Source of the DNA: Gemmatimonadota bacterium
GTDB taxonomy: Bacteria; Latescibacterota; UBA2968; GCA-2709665
Direction of reading: 5' to 3'
NCBI GenBank assembly: GCA_002709665.1
Contig: PAQK01000001.1
Location: 98,717 to 131,441, forward strand
Length of the DNA: 32,725 bases
In this document: positions 1-10,175 of the stretch, piece after piece
How the letters are laid out: every line of letters starts with the position of its first letter
Position numbering within the stretch: the stretch's first letter is position 1
Made by a program: the position numbers and the translations under genes
Notes under the pieces: model-generated
The model's database searches: none
Told to the model about the DNA's origin: nothing
The model's input: only the letters and a program-made list of their open reading frames with translations

Positions 1-356
1 GTCAGAGGTAGATTGCTCATTGGAAGACAAAAGTCAGGAAAGCAATGGGAACATTTGGATATGGGGTTGGATCCCGACCGACAGAATGAATAGCCGATCG
101 GCAGAAAGGAGCAGGAAACCCATCGGTGTCACGTGGAGATGTGCGGTGGTTCACGAACAAAACGACGGTCGGACTGGGGAATCCGGACCGTTTGGAATCC
201 TGCAAAGGGCTGATGGTTCAGGAGGTATCGGCAGGAGAAAAGGTCTTGCACAGGTTGGGTTTGCGGATGGGGCCGACCACCAATCGTCTAGGACGATTTG
301 GCGTATGGTTCACCTACCAGGTGGGATATCTGCCCAATCCCCCTTTAATTACCAAG
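1..356. other. No gene recognised at the left edge
   Basis: Open frames exist on both strands here, but none has a recognisable motif, a good ribosome-binding site or protein-like composition. I see no tRNA, terminator or repeat. The stretch lies downstream of the minus-strand zinc-ribbon gene and may be intergenic or decayed DNA. Confidence 0.4.
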
Positions 357-548
357 CTATTTATACGACTCTGTAATATTTCGGCCAGTGCTGATTTCGC
401 CATTGTCAATCCGGAGATTGAATCCACAGTCCGGGTGGTTGCACACCCAGGCCTTGTAATGAATCGGAGCGCCATCCCGACCATAGTCCGACAAAGGAAG
501 CAGTACGCCTTTTTCGCATTTCAGACACGATGTAAATTGATGTTCCAT
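357..548 (-). CDS. Small zinc-ribbon protein, 63 aa
   Basis: A 63-residue protein with two cysteine pairs: a CLKC knuckle at about residues 8-11 and a CNHPDC knuckle near residues 36-41, separated by about 25 residues. This is the layout of a zinc ribbon. The start at 548 is chosen because a GGGAGGA ribosome-binding site lies about 6 nt upstream; an in-frame ATG at 566 would lie upstream of that site. The sequence between the knuckles reads like a folded beta-rich domain. No partner gene is adjacent, and the next gene is divergent. A nucleic-acid or protein-binding role is only a guess. I recognise the architecture, not a named family. Confidence 0.7.
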   Translation of the reverse strand: MEHQFTSCLKCEKGVLLPLSDYGRDGAPIHYKAWVCNHPDCGFNLRIDNGEISTGRNITESYK

Positions 549-625
549 CCAATTCCTCCCATCCACTTATCTGATCAGCTCCATCCACAAACGGCCGAAG
601 AATTATGCAAGCGAACAACCCAAAA

Positions 626-655
626 CTGCCCACTCTCAGCGGCCAGAGTGGGCAG
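626..655 (-). promoter_or_regulatory. Perfect 11-bp stem hairpin in the leader of the zinc-ribbon gene
   Basis: The arms CTGCCCACTCT (626-636) and AGAGTGGGCAG (645-655) are perfect reverse complements around an 8-nt loop. Read on the minus strand the stem is followed by TTTT, so it could act as a weak terminator or attenuator inside the roughly 150-nt leader between the predicted minus promoter and the start at 548. The short T tract makes a true terminator uncertain. Confidence 0.45.
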
Positions 656-701
656 AAGTACCGGCCAGCCAGGAAGGCGAACCCGCGATAACTCTATCTT
701 G

Positions 702-730
702 AGTATAAATTTATATAAAGGTTTCGGCAA
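702..730 (-). promoter_or_regulatory. Candidate promoter for the zinc-ribbon gene
   Basis: On the minus strand a TTGCCG -35 (725-730) and a TATACT -10 (702-707) are separated by exactly 17 bp. The -10 matches the sigma70 consensus at 5 of 6 positions and the -35 at 4 of 6. Transcription would begin near 695, giving a long leader that contains the 626-655 hairpin. Confidence 0.45.
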
Positions 731-782
731 AGTCAACTTATTTCCTTGGTCTCCAAAAGCCCACGAGGAGGCAGTAACCCAA

Positions 783-811
783 TTGACAAATCTCTTTGAT
801 TTCCTTATACT
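783..811 (+). promoter_or_regulatory. Sigma70-type promoter for the symporter gene
   Basis: A perfect TTGACA (783-788) and TATACT (806-811) are separated by 17 bp. Transcription would start near 818, about 65 nt upstream of the symporter start at 884. The rest of 549-883 shows only the minus-strand leader and promoter described separately. Confidence 0.7.
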
Positions 812-883
812 TCAGCGCCAAATGGGTTCCCGTTGAAATGCCTCAGCACGCGCCGGATCAACTGTTGAAAATGGAGTTCTTGA

Positions 884-2365
884 ATGTCTCAACACAGCCG
901 ATTTCTACTCTATATTTTGGGATCAATTGCCCTGGGTGCCATCGTTGGCGGGTCCTTCCCCGATCAGGCCCTCCACGCGAAATTCCTGGGAGATATCTTC
1001 CTAAATGCACTCAAGATGATCGTGGTCCCTCTGGTGGTCGCCTCAATGATCATGGGAGTCACCAACCTGGGAGATATTCGAAAGCTCGGAAGCATTGGGA
1101 AGCGCACGATTATCTACTATATGGTAACAACAGCCCTTTCTGTGATCGTGGGTCTGATCCTGGTCAACATCATCAAGCCGGGGCTTGGGGTCAGCCACGG
1201 TGAAACGTTGGAAACAGTCGCCTACCGAATCGAAGGGAAACAGGTCCTGCTCTTGAATTCCAGCTTGAGCGACACGCAGTACGACAGCCGTCACCAGGTG
1301 CTCCTGGAGGACCAGGGCATCGTTGGTGCCCTGTCCTCGCCGGCCTCATCCGATCGGATCAGTGTTTCGGACTGGACGAGCAGTTCAACAGGAGAATCTG
1401 TTACTCCGTCCCCCTCTGGATTCGGAATTCGGATCGACCTGGGTGTAGCAACAAAGGTCCAGGGGAAGGACCGCACCATATTCCAGGTGCTCACGGATGT
1501 GGTGATCGGAATGGTCCCCGAGAATATCTTCAAGGCGATGGTGGAAACCGATGTTCTGCCACTGATCGTCTTCTCGTTGCTGTTCGGAGGGGTGCTCACC
1601 ACACTTGGTGATGTTGCCAAACCGGTCATCAGCCTGATCGCGGGTATTAACGAGACCATTATGAAGATCGTTCACATCGTGATCACATTCGCTCCTGTGG
1701 GCATTTTTGGGCTTATCGCCGGACGAATGGGACAGAGTGGCGGCTGGGCTGGATTTCTGCCCGAACTCATCAAATTGGGATGGTATGCGTCAACCGTAAT
1801 ATCCGGCCTTCTCATCCACGGCCTTGTCGTTCTGCCGCTCATCCTGTTGTTCATTGCAAGAAGAAATGTCGCCACCTTTGTCAACAATCAACTTCCTGCC
1901 CTGACCACGGCTTTCTCCACGGCCTCGAGTTCGGCCACTTTGCCGTTGTCGATCGAATGCGTGACCCTCAAGAACCGCATATCCAACCGTGTCTCGAGCT
2001 TCGTTCTGCCGCTGGGGGCCACCATCAATATGGACGGAACCGCTTTGTATGAGGCCGTTGCCGCCATCTTCATCGCCCAGGTCTACGGGATCTCCCTCGG
2101 ACCATTCGAAATGGTGATCATCTTCCTTACGGCCACCCTGGCTGCCATCGGTGCAGCGGGTATCCCCGAGGCGGGCCTCGTGACCATGGTCATCGTCCTT
2201 CGTGCAGTCAACCTCCCGATCGAGGGCATCACCCTTATTCTGATCATCGACTGGTTCCTGGACCGCTGCCGTACAACGGTAAACGTGTGGGGTGACGCTG
2301 TCGGTGCAGCAGTCATTGCTCATTACGAGGGTGAGACAGAAAACGCTGATCCGCAGGCCGCTTGA
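884..2365 (+). CDS. Dicarboxylate/amino acid:cation symporter (DAACS, GltP/DctA-like)
   Basis: A 493-residue inner-membrane secondary transporter of the SLC1/DAACS family, which imports C4-dicarboxylates or acidic amino acids with Na+ or H+. Family signatures are in the expected order: a serine-rich hairpin STASSSATLPL near residue 345, the NMDGT substrate and cation motif near 382, and DRCRTTVNVWGD near 460, which in the family contacts the substrate carboxylate and amino group. N-terminal transmembrane segments begin at about residue 7. The region from about 100 to 200 between early membrane helices is unusually long, polar and serine-rich, perhaps 70-80 residues more than in typical GltP. 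A GGAG ribosome-binding site sits 7 nt before the ATG, downstream of a strong promoter. The substrate cannot be fixed from the sequence. Confidence 0.93.
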   Translation: MSQHSRFLLYILGSIALGAIVGGSFPDQALHAKFLGDIFLNALKMIVVPLVVASMIMGVTNLGDIRKLGSIGKRTIIYYMVTTALSVIVGLILVNIIKPGLGVSHGETLETVAYRIEGKQVLLLNSSLSDTQYDSRHQVLLEDQGIVGALSSPASSDRISVSDWTSSSTGESVTPSPSGFGIRIDLGVATKVQGKDRTIFQVLTDVVIGMVPENIFKAMVETDVLPLIVFSLLFGGVLTTLGDVAKPVISLIAGINETIMKIVHIVITFAPVGIFGLIAGRMGQSGGWAGFLPELIKLGWYASTVISGLLIHGLVVLPLILLFIARRNVATFVNNQLPALTTAFSTASSSATLPLSIECVTLKNRISNRVSSFVLPLGATINMDGTALYEAVAAIFIAQVYGISLGPFEMVIIFLTATLAAIGAAGIPEAGLVTMVIVLRAVNLPIEGITLILIIDWFLDRCRTTVNVWGDAVGAAVIAHYEGETENADPQAA

Positions 2366-2406
2366 ACGGTTCCTTCCCTGACCCTGATTGATAATTCACT
2401 GGAATT

Positions 2407-4107
2407 ATGCCATTTACGCCTGAAAACCCATTGATCATCCAGAGCGATCTGTCTGTCCTCGTGGAGGTGAATAGCCCCCATTATGCGGCCGCTAGGGATA
2501 TGCTTGCCAGGTTTGCCGAGCTCGAAAAGAGTCCCGAACACATCCATACCTACCGCATCAGCCCGCTCTCCCTCTGGAACGCAGCGGCATCGGGATTGAA
2601 TGCAGATGAGATCTCGGAGGCCCTGGGGCAATATAGCAAGTACGAGATCCCGCAGAACGTGTTTTTCGAGGTCAATGAAACGCTTGGCAGATATGGAAAG
2701 ATCCTCCTCGATCGGTCTGGAAAGGACCTCGTGCTGTCATCCGATGATCCGATCCTGATCACCGAGATCTGGCAACACAAAGCTGTCAAACCCTACCTGA
2801 AAGAACGCCTGGACGAAAACAGCGTACTCATCGATCTTCTCTATCGCGGACACCTGAAACAGGCACTCACCCGGCTGGGATATCCGGTAAAAGACCTTGC
2901 CGGCTACCTGCCTGGGGCAAAGCTCAAACTCCAGTGTCGCGAGCAGACGCTTGCGGGAGAGCCGTTCCACCTCAGGGACTACCAGAAGGAATCGCGTGAG
3001 ATCTTTCACGCCGGCGGAGGGCCTGAAGGAGGAAGCGGCGTGATCGTACTCCCGTGCGGTGCGGGAAAAACGATCGTGGGGATCTCCGTTATCGAACGTC
3101 TTCAGGTACAGACCCTGATCCTCACCACGAACATTACGGCATCGAGGCAATGGAAGTCAGAGATTCTGGACAAGACCAGCCTGACCAAAGAGCAGATTGG
3201 GGAATACTCAGGTGAGGTCAAAGAGATCTGTCCAATCACCGTCGCGACCTACAACATCCTCACCTACCGTAAAAAGAAGACAGAGGGATTTCCCCACTTC
3301 TCAATCTTCAACCAGGGAAACTGGGGACTGATCATTTACGATGAAGTACACCTGCTTCCAGCGCCGGTCTTCCGGTTCACAGCCGAGCTCCAGGCGCGTC
3401 GGAGGTTGGGACTCACAGCCACACTTGTTCGTGAAGACGGCCTGGAAACCGATGTCTTCAGCCTCATCGGTCCAAAGAGATTCGACGTCCCCTGGCGCGA
3501 ACTGGAGACCCAAGGCTGGATCGCCACGGCCCTGTGCTGCGAAATCAGGTTGCCCTTGCCCCAAGATCTCAGGTTGGAATACGCCGTTGCGGGTGGCCGG
3601 GCAAAATTCAGGATCGCCTCCGAAAATCCCAACAAACTCCCTCTGGTCGAGCACTTGATCAGAAAACACGAAGGGGACTCGATCCTCGTCATCGGACAGT
3701 ACATCGACCAGGTCGAGGGATTCTCAAAGGACCTCGACGCCCCGATCATCACAGGCAAGACCCCCAGTGACGAGCGAGACGTCCTCTACGATCGGTTCCG
3801 CAAGGGAGACATCAAGGTCTTGATCGTATCGAAAGTCGCAAACTTCGCGATCGACCTGCCCGACGCCAATGTAGCCATTCAGATCTCCGGCACCTTTGGG
3901 TCCCGCCAGGAAGAAGCCCAACGCCTTGGGCGGATTCTTCGTCCCAAATCGGATGGAAGCGTCGCCCACTTCTACACCCTTGTGACGCGCGAAACCAGAG
4001 AACTGGAATTCGCACGGAATCGCCAGACCTTCCTCACCGAACAGGGGTATCACTACAACATTCAGGACGCTGCGGATGTCTTCAAAGAATCAATCCCCTC
4101 AGCCTGA
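2407..4107 (+). CDS. XPB/Ssl2-type SF2 DNA helicase
   Basis: A 566-residue superfamily 2 helicase of the XPB (Rad25/Ssl2) type. In order it has an N-terminal helicase-associated region (about 1-180), a Walker A motif PCGAGKT near residue 215, a DEVH Walker B box near 312, motif III LTAT near 336, and directly after it the LVRED sequence (the RED motif characteristic of XPB). A C-terminal helicase domain ends in motif VI QRLGRILRP near 505. XPB proteins open DNA with ATP in nucleotide excision repair and, in eukaryotes, in transcription initiation. Bacterial homologues occur in scattered lineages and their role is less clear. No Bax1-type nuclease partner lies nearby. The gene begins 41 bp after the symporter and overlaps the next gene. 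Confidence 0.93.
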   Translation: MPFTPENPLIIQSDLSVLVEVNSPHYAAARDMLARFAELEKSPEHIHTYRISPLSLWNAAASGLNADEISEALGQYSKYEIPQNVFFEVNETLGRYGKILLDRSGKDLVLSSDDPILITEIWQHKAVKPYLKERLDENSVLIDLLYRGHLKQALTRLGYPVKDLAGYLPGAKLKLQCREQTLAGEPFHLRDYQKESREIFHAGGGPEGGSGVIVLPCGAGKTIVGISVIERLQVQTLILTTNITASRQWKSEILDKTSLTKEQIGEYSGEVKEICPITVATYNILTYRKKKTEGFPHFSIFNQGNWGLIIYDEVHLLPAPVFRFTAELQARRRLGLTATLVREDGLETDVFSLIGPKRFDVPWRELETQGWIATALCCEIRLPLPQDLRLEYAVAGGRAKFRIASENPNKLPLVEHLIRKHEGDSILVIGQYIDQVEGFSKDLDAPIITGKTPSDERDVLYDRFRKGDIKVLIVSKVANFAIDLPDANVAIQISGTFGSRQEEAQRLGRILRPKSDGSVAHFYTLVTRETRELEFARNRQTFLTEQGYHYNIQDAADVFKESIPSA

Positions 4108-4954
4108 GACAGGTGTATTGAAAAGCCTCTTGGCGCTCCTGGAAATCACCCGACCACAAAACTGTCTGATAACCTTCCTGTCCGTGGTCCTTGGCGGATG
4201 GCTCGGTGCTCACGCCCTCACAGGATTCCTCCTGGCCGCGGCCATTTCCGCTTCGCTGCTAATGGCAGGCGCGAATGCCTTGAACGACCTGTGGGGGGTG
4301 TCTTCGGACCGAATCAACCACCCGGGACGACCGCTTCCGTCGAACAGATTGTCCACAAGGGCAGTCAGAGTGGAGGCGGTCGCCCTCCTCGTCCTGGGGT
4401 GTCTGACCGCCTTGCCCCTGAGCCCACCAGCCCCGGGAATCGCCCTCCTGGCCTGCGCCATCCTGGTCCTCTACAACGGAATCCTCAAGAATGTTCCGCT
4501 CGCAGGCAACCTGATGATCAGCCTATTGTGCGGTACAGCCTTCCTATTTGGGGGATATGCCGTGGGGCAGCCAAGGCCGGCGCTTATTCCTGCAATATTC
4601 GCAGCCTTCTTTCACTTTGGTCGTGAAATACTGAAAGATCTACAGGATCTGCAGGGGGATCGACATGCAGAAGGCAGCACACTTCCTATTTGGGCTGGCG
4701 AACGAGCCGCCGGGGCCGCTGTCTCCGCAACTTTTCTGGTCCTGATCGCCGTCACGCTCTATCCCTTCCTGTCCGGGATTTACGGATCGATCTACCTGTT
4801 TCTCGTGTTCTGCCTGGACTTCCTGCTCTTATACGTGGTTTTCGAGGTTTGGCGTTCTCATTCAGCCGATCACCTCCAACGGCTCAGCCACCTCTTGAAG
4901 GCTGGAATGATCCTTGGCCTGCTGTCTATATTCCTGGACGACCTCTTCCGCTAG
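4076..4954 (+). CDS. UbiA-family prenyltransferase
   Basis: A 292-residue polytopic membrane protein of the UbiA superfamily, which transfers a polyprenyl group from a diphosphate donor to an aromatic or glycerol-phosphate acceptor. The first aspartate-rich motif is NDLWGVSSDRINHPGRPL at about residues 70-87, an NDxx...D...RPL variant. The second, DLQDLQGDRHAEGS, lies near residue 190. Both bind Mg2+-diphosphate in the family. Eight or nine hydrophobic segments fill the rest. The closest look is to the geranylgeranylglycerol-phosphate or chlorophyll-synthase-like branch, but the acceptor cannot be named. The ATG at 4076 overlaps the helicase gene by 32 bp, implying translational coupling; a TTG just past the helicase stop is an alternative start. 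Confidence 0.88.
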   Translation: MSSKNQSPQPETGVLKSLLALLEITRPQNCLITFLSVVLGGWLGAHALTGFLLAAAISASLLMAGANALNDLWGVSSDRINHPGRPLPSNRLSTRAVRVEAVALLVLGCLTALPLSPPAPGIALLACAILVLYNGILKNVPLAGNLMISLLCGTAFLFGGYAVGQPRPALIPAIFAAFFHFGREILKDLQDLQGDRHAEGSTLPIWAGERAAGAAVSATFLVLIAVTLYPFLSGIYGSIYLFLVFCLDFLLLYVVFEVWRSHSADHLQRLSHLLKAGMILGLLSIFLDDLFR

Positions 4955-4967
4955 AAAGAGTTTTCGC

Positions 4968-4996
4968 TTGACACAACTCATTGATTATGTTAATTT
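4968..4996 (+). promoter_or_regulatory. Candidate promoter for the HU-like gene
   Basis: A perfect TTGACA (4968-4973) is followed at 17 bp by TAATTT (4991-4996), a weaker -10. The predicted start near 5003 leaves a leader of about 165 nt before the HU-like gene. I see no riboswitch-like fold in that leader. Confidence 0.5.
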
Positions 4997-5167
4997 AAGG
5001 GCATTATTGAGAAGTGGGAAAAGCCTCTGGATTCAAGCTGAAATGGGCAGAGGTATGAACAGGCACCCAGAAACCGCCGGGCAGCAATCGCTTTGATTCA
5101 GGAACCGCAGTGACCCGCCTCTTCGCGATGGCAAGGCTGCATCGCTCCCCCAGCAAGGAGGTAAGCA

Positions 5168-5482
5168 TTGGCGACCACAACCAAGAAGGAACTTGCACTC
5201 AAAGTAAGCCTGGAAACAGGGTGCAGGAAACACTTGGCCTCGAAAATGGTCGACACGGTCTTCGAGGCAATGCGTATCAGCCTGATTGAGGGCAACCGCA
5301 TCGAAATTCGGGGTTTTGGTGTTTTCCAGGTTAAAGAAACCCGTCCCAAACCGGCAGCCAGGAACCCGAGAACGGGACAAATTATCTACGTCCCTGCCAG
5401 GAGAAAGACCCATTTTCGCCCGGGGAAATTGCTGAAAGAGGAATTACACCGACCCACTCAGCCTGAAGGGGACCAATCCTGA
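5168..5482 (+). CDS. HU/IHF-family DNA-bending protein
   Basis: A 104-residue HU/IHF-family nucleoid protein. The N-terminal helices carry the usual KKELALKVSLETG pattern. The beta-arm includes the family signature GFGVFQVKETRPKPAARNPR, with the DNA-intercalating proline in the ARNPRTG loop, and the C-terminal helix has FRPGKLLKEEL. Dimers bend DNA and organise the nucleoid. Translation must begin at TTG 5168: an ideal AAGGAGGT ribosome-binding site lies just upstream and no ATG fits. The strong site with a weak start codon may set expression. The C-terminal tail of about 12 polar residues is slightly longer than in typical HU. HU and IHF subunits cannot be told apart with certainty. Confidence 0.92.
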   Translation: MATTTKKELALKVSLETGCRKHLASKMVDTVFEAMRISLIEGNRIEIRGFGVFQVKETRPKPAARNPRTGQIIYVPARRKTHFRPGKLLKEELHRPTQPEGDQS

Positions 5483-5512
5483 AGACACATCCTATTGATT
5501 TATAAAAATCTT

Positions 5513-5545
5513 ACGGCCTGCCTCCTGTTCTCGGTGGCAGGCCGT
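5513..5545 (+). terminator. GC-rich hairpin after the HU-like gene
   Basis: The arms ACGGCCTGCC (5513-5522) and GGCAGGCCGT (5536-5545) are perfect complements around a 13-nt loop. The hairpin lies 30 bp after the HU stop. There is no clean T run after it, so it may be a Rho-assisted or weak terminator, or an mRNA-stabilising 3' structure. Confidence 0.45.
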
Positions 5546-5568
5546 TCCATTGCCGTCCCCCAAACCAC

Positions 5569-5597
5569 TTGACACCATCAATTGGGTCCTTTAAGTT
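5569..5597 (+). promoter_or_regulatory. Candidate promoter for the response regulator gene
   Basis: A perfect TTGACA (5569-5574) and TAAGTT (5592-5597) at 17-bp spacing. The predicted start is near 5604, about 48 nt before the ATG at 5652. The -10 is only a partial consensus match. Confidence 0.5.
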
Positions 5598-5651
5598 CCC
5601 GACATTCAGGTGCCTCAGGGGCAATCAATAAAAAAGGGGTGTCACTTACGT

Positions 5652-6023
5652 ATGAAACGAGCTCTGGTAATCGAGGACCAGAAACCCATCAGGGAATCCG
5701 TCGGTGAGCTCCTTGAGATCGCTGGCTGCGAGACCCGCCTGATTGGCGATGGCCAGGCCGCGTTGGAGGAACTTCTCGGCTGCCCCTATGACCTGATCAT
5801 TCTGGACCTGAATATACCCTCGATGGACGGGGTCAGTCTGGCGGAAACCATCACCTCTCAAGACGGACCGAATGCCGGAACACCGATAATCGTCATTTCT
5901 GCCTATCTTTCCCCACCTGTTACCGAAAACCTCCAGCAACTGAACATCAAGCACTTCCTGGAAAAGCCCTTCGTAGCGGAGGAGTTGCTGGGAATTGTCA
6001 AGGAACTGCTCGAAAAAGACTGA
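5652..6023 (+). CDS. Single-domain response regulator (CheY-like receiver)
   Basis: A 123-residue stand-alone receiver domain with no output domain. The acidic pair E8-D9, the phosphoacceptor D52 in LIILDLNIPSMDG, the conserved switch residue in VISAY and the lysine of LEKPF all match the CheY fold. It would be phosphorylated by a histidine kinase, which is not in the window. I chose ATG 5652, with an AAAAGGGG ribosome-binding region upstream; a GTG at 5610 would add 14 residues with no receiver-like sequence. Stand-alone receivers usually act by binding a partner protein. The neighbours (HU-like protein, DNA ligase) do not reveal which. Confidence 0.9.
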   Translation: MKRALVIEDQKPIRESVGELLEIAGCETRLIGDGQAALEELLGCPYDLIILDLNIPSMDGVSLAETITSQDGPNAGTPIIVISAYLSPPVTENLQQLNIKHFLEKPFVAEELLGIVKELLEKD

Positions 6024-8096
<2,073 letters not shown>

Positions 8097-8298
8097 TTCG
8101 AAAAGGTGAAAACCTATATCATACACCTCAGCTAATAATTCCTGACGCGTGGACTTTTATTATATCAGGCTTGCACCCGGCCGGATTAAGCGTATTGGCG
8201 TCACGGTGTAAGCGAGAAACACTAAGCTCTCTTTATGAAATTGAAGGACCTCGCCCGTCACCGGGGCAACTGCTTCGTCGACCATCGTATCTCTCTTG

Positions 8299-9867
8299 TT
8301 AATCTACAAACCGGAATGCATAAAGATCGGCGTCGCGCATTACAAAACGCAGGCGCACTGGTACACCGGCCAGACGACTTACCTCGGGGCCACTTGACCA
8401 GCGCACCGTGCGTTCGAGATCGTCGCCCAGCACCTCGACACTTTCGTCGAGCGTAAATCCTTCGATGGCTGTGTCCATCTGATCGCGCAAAATCTCAACA
8501 CGGATGCTACCCGCAGCCGAGGCAGAGAAGTTTATGGCCAGTTTGCTGCCGGCAAAGATGAGTGGTTTGGTAACAAACTCTCCCCCGCTCAGCGGGGCCT
8601 GCACCGAAGCGAAACCGTCAAGGCGAAGGGTGTAGCGACGCAAGTTCATACTATCGCCCCGCCAGTAGCCTTCACTGATGTAAATAGATAATTCATCCGG
8701 CGCACCGGCAAAGATTGACTTCGTGGTCACCATGCCCCAGCCTGGGTAGCCGTCACCGTAAACCCAATTGTCCTGTGGTCGCAGCCCTGGCCGAATAAAC
8801 GATTCAGGCCAGAGATTGAAGGTCTGCCCATCGCGGCTACTCATGAACATACCGTCGGTTAAGGCACTGCCTAAGCGTTCACTGACGTTGGCCCGCAGGC
8901 GGCGATGTGCCAACTCGGGCAGATCCTCTATGGCCTCCGACCAACTGCGATGAATGTAGCGTGTCGGAAAACCCACAAAAATATGCGGGGCGCGGAAATA
9001 AGGCTCGATGGCATTATTGTATATCTCGTCAGTTCGACCCTGAGTGTAATTGACATATTCCGGCTCGCTCCAGTGGATGAAATCGGTTGAAGTGGCGGTA
9101 AGCAGGTCGCGGCCATAGCGAGAACCGCGCAGGGCATCTCCTACTTTGTGGGCGGTGTAAGGTTCTTCACCCGTTTTGGCGATGTGATGCTCGTTGCGAT
9201 GGTAATCGCGATACTCGCCCCGGACAGAATCCCAGAAGGCCAGGTTCTGCGAGTCAAGCAGGCCGTCGGAAATGACGGGCCCATCGCTCATTGGCGTCCA
9301 GTGAATACCATCGGCTGACTGTAAGGGTTGCAGCCCATCAGGAACCTCGGGGCCGTGCCCTTTTCGAGAAGCCGAGCCATCACGTCTTGGGAAGCTGACA
9401 GCCCAGGCCTTATATTTTGCATCGGGGGCGGCATTGGGATTGGCGTCTTTGAAGGGGGCAAAGGCGTAAGTAGGGATGCTGCTGGCCTGCGTATTGAGGA
9501 TAATATTATTCTGCTTGGAGCCGTTGAATTCGACCAGCCCCAGCTCTGGCCTGACCCAGTTGATCCCATCGTCGCTCTCGGCATAGCAAACCATCGGCGG
9601 GCGGGGCGGGGTTGTTTCAGTCATCGCGAACTGTCGACCCAGGTAATACATACGATAAATGTCGTCGTCGTGGAAGATTCGAAAATCGGTGCAGACGTTA
9701 CCCTCCCAGGGCTGATCGGTCACCAGAGCCGCATCGCGGGGAATGGGCTGATTGAGGCGTAACTCGGCTCCGCCGCTCAATCGGGCGATTAAATAGTCGT
9801 CGAGCATCAACTCCAGGCGGGAGCCAATGTCGATTGGGTAAGTGTTGCTGGCTTGAAGATGTTTCAT
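8299..9867 (-). CDS. Five-bladed beta-propeller, GH32/GH43-like protein
   Basis: A 522-residue protein resembling the many planctomycete-type uncharacterised proteins related to GH32/GH43 glycosidases. The N-terminal half has the propeller-like strings FRIFHDDDIYRMYYLG and CYAESDDGINW followed by LGLVEFNGSKQNNIIL. The last 150 residues look like a beta-sandwich ending in ADLYAFRF. ATG 9867 is preferred because GAAGGAGG lies 8 nt upstream; the longer frame to 9897 lacks a site. There is no signal peptide, so it is probably cytoplasmic. Acidic residues that could be catalytic are present, but I cannot assign the pair, and activity is unproven for this family. The gene converges on ligA across 200 bp where I see nothing else. 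Confidence 0.75.
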   Translation of the reverse strand: MKHLQASNTYPIDIGSRLELMLDDYLIARLSGGAELRLNQPIPRDAALVTDQPWEGNVCTDFRIFHDDDIYRMYYLGRQFAMTETTPPRPPMVCYAESDDGINWVRPELGLVEFNGSKQNNIILNTQASSIPTYAFAPFKDANPNAAPDAKYKAWAVSFPRRDGSASRKGHGPEVPDGLQPLQSADGIHWTPMSDGPVISDGLLDSQNLAFWDSVRGEYRDYHRNEHHIAKTGEEPYTAHKVGDALRGSRYGRDLLTATSTDFIHWSEPEYVNYTQGRTDEIYNNAIEPYFRAPHIFVGFPTRYIHRSWSEAIEDLPELAHRRLRANVSERLGSALTDGMFMSSRDGQTFNLWPESFIRPGLRPQDNWVYGDGYPGWGMVTTKSIFAGAPDELSIYISEGYWRGDSMNLRRYTLRLDGFASVQAPLSGGEFVTKPLIFAGSKLAINFSASAAGSIRVEILRDQMDTAIEGFTLDESVEVLGDDLERTVRWSSGPEVSRLAGVPVRLRFVMRDADLYAFRFVD

Positions 9868-10139
9868 TTGTCTTATTGCCTCCTTCGAAAATAGCATCGT
9901 CCAGAACTCCGGAATAAATTAAAGTAATTATATTGTTAGTAAATTCTTTGATTTGACTATATAGAATTTATATCAACATAATCGCCTATTATCAAATATA
10001 CCTTCCTTTCTTCTTACCGCTCCATTTCACCAAATTTTCCAGCCAGCAACTCGCAACTGCCCACCGAACGCCGAACCAAATCACCCAAAGGTTCACCAAA
10101 AAACTCATTCCTCTCGACACTCGTCTCTCAACTCTCCCC
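9868..10139. other. AT-rich divergent intergenic region
   Basis: This holds the upstream region of the minus-strand propeller gene: its ribosome-binding site and a strongly AT-rich tract (about 9915-9995) with several TATAAT-like hexamers but no convincing -35. It also holds the upstream flank of the plus-strand toxin-antitoxin operon. No gene is recognised. Confidence 0.5.
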
Positions 10140-10175
10140 TTGACATGCCTGCATTTTTTGCCTATATTGTAGGCA
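10140..10175 (+). promoter_or_regulatory. vapBC-type promoter with overlapping palindromic operator
   Basis: TTGACA (10140-10145) and TATATT (10163-10168) are spaced by exactly 17 bp. The arms TGCCTA (10159-10164) and TAGGCA (10170-10175) form a perfect inverted repeat with a 5-bp centre that covers the -10. A related half-site TGCCTG lies in the spacer at 10146-10151. The likely transcription start, 6-7 bp past the -10, falls on or next to the antitoxin ATG at 10175, so the mRNA may be leaderless. Antitoxin autorepression at this palindrome is the usual arrangement for such operons. Confidence 0.7.

Noticed and set aside
126-836. 236-codon plus-strand frame near the left edge
   Set aside because: It runs antisense through the well-supported zinc-ribbon gene and the symporter promoter, and its composition is not protein-like.
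8097-8298. Terminator between ligA and the propeller gene
   Set aside because: Only a 5-bp stem with a long loop could be drawn, and no T run follows a stable stem.
10145-10174. Upstream ATG as the antitoxin start
   Set aside because: It would place the first 10 codons between the -35 and the transcript start, so it cannot be translated from the predicted promoter.
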